A stretch of DNA of 36,934 nucleotides from Schizochytrium sp. CCTCC M209059 (lineage: Eukaryota > Sar > Bigyra > Thraustochytrida > Thraustochytriidae). A program made the translations under genes and the position numbers. Of the stretch, positions 36,735 to 36,934 are shown one piece after another. Every line of letters starts with the position of its first letter. Position 1 is the stretch's first letter. Below the pieces are notes generated by a model, which was given only the letters and a program-made list of their open reading frames with translations, was not told the origin of the DNA and made no database searches. The DNA lies in assembly GCA_000818945.1 (NCBI GenBank), contig KN805439.1:1-36934 (forward strand), written 5' to 3'.

Positions 36735-36865
36735 GATTCTTGCATGCAACGCAGAATCCTTTTTTGTAGGCCTGACTCGATTCTTGCACGCAACTCGTAA
36801 TCCCCTTTTAGACCTATTTTGATCTTGCATGCAGTGCCATGCCCTGTTTCTGTACAGCTATCTTT
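36735..36865. repeat. degenerate 42-44-bp tandem repeat
   Basis: Units begin GATTCTTGCATGCAAC at 36735, GATTCTTGCACGCAAC at 36779 and GATCTTGCATGCAG at 36821; a more diverged start, GACTCTTGCATTAACATGC, follows at 36879. Each contains a near-palindromic TTGCATGCAA-like core. Confidence 0.65.
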
Positions 36866-36916
36866 GGTCGAGAGGAAAGACTCTTGCATTAACATGCGTC
36901 GGTACAGTGCACCTTG

Positions 36917-36934
36917 CCCCCCCCCCCCCCCCCC
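36917..36934. repeat. poly-C run at the window end
   Basis: Eighteen consecutive C form the last bases. It may be a real homopolymer or an artefact at a contig or read end. Confidence 0.9.

Larger units (their letters stand above)
36637..36934. other. 3' flank of SNW1 with degenerate repeats and terminal poly-C
   Basis: Probable 3' UTR and terminator, AT-richer than the gene. It holds degenerate units of about 43 bp and ends in 18 consecutive C at the window edge. Minus-strand frames here repeat MQES-like peptides only because of the DNA repeat. Confidence 0.5.

Overview
This window looks like nuclear DNA of a compact, intron-poor, GC-rich microbial eukaryote. It carries ten full-length protein genes on about 37 kb, nearly all as single uninterrupted reading frames of 270-2270 codons. 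The products are purely eukaryotic: a kinesin, a ubiquitin protease, a spliceosomal SNW/SKIP protein, a four-domain calcium channel and a TMEM131 homologue. Serine, glutamine and acidic homopolymer runs inside proteins, and short tetra-, penta- and hexanucleotide arrays between genes, fit a thraustochytrid or related stramenopile (Labyrinthulomycetes). That placement is inference from style, not proof. I see no rRNA, tRNA, CRISPR array, transposon or prokaryotic operon.

Layout, left to right. (1) 517-1320 (+), a small protein with an HTH-like helical segment. (2) 2137-5682 (-), a transcription factor joining two Myb repeats to a tandem CXC (LIN54/TSO1-type) domain. (3) 7240-10266 (+), a leucine-rich-repeat protein with many IQ motifs, a Tudor-like segment and a WW domain. 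(4) 10812-12332 (+), a C2-domain protein. (5) 12936-13895 (+), a PHYHD1-type 2-oxoglutarate dioxygenase. (6) 14906-16969 (+), a USP-family deubiquitinase with a hydrophobic N-terminal segment. (7) 17127-19931 (-), an N-terminal-motor kinesin with a Tudor-like tail. (8) 20657-26161 (+), a TMEM131-family type I membrane protein. (9) 26313-33122 (-), a four-repeat voltage-gated calcium channel with an EEEE filter. (10) 34519-36636 (+), SNW1/SKIP.

Several starts were corrected. The longest open frames for genes 2, 3, 4 and 10 begin at GTG or TTG, which a eukaryote would not normally use, so I took the first in-frame ATG. For TMEM131 I moved the start downstream to the ATG that directly precedes a signal peptide. 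Genes lie in divergent pairs (2/3, 7/8, 9/10) separated by 0.7-1.6 kb of repeat-rich putative bidirectional promoter, and in convergent pairs (6/7, 8/9) separated by only about 150 bp.

The genes do not form one pathway; they look like an ordinary housekeeping and regulatory neighbourhood. The items most worth a second look are: the Myb-CXC fusion, which puts two subunit types of the animal DREAM/MuvB-Myb complexes in one chain; Tudor-like segments in both the kinesin tail and the LRR-IQ protein; stop codons that sit inside good 5' splice-donor sequences in four of ten genes, two of them followed by a strong acceptor-like tract; a duplicated 50-bp gene terminus behind the C2 gene; and the SNW protein whose signature reads SGW.
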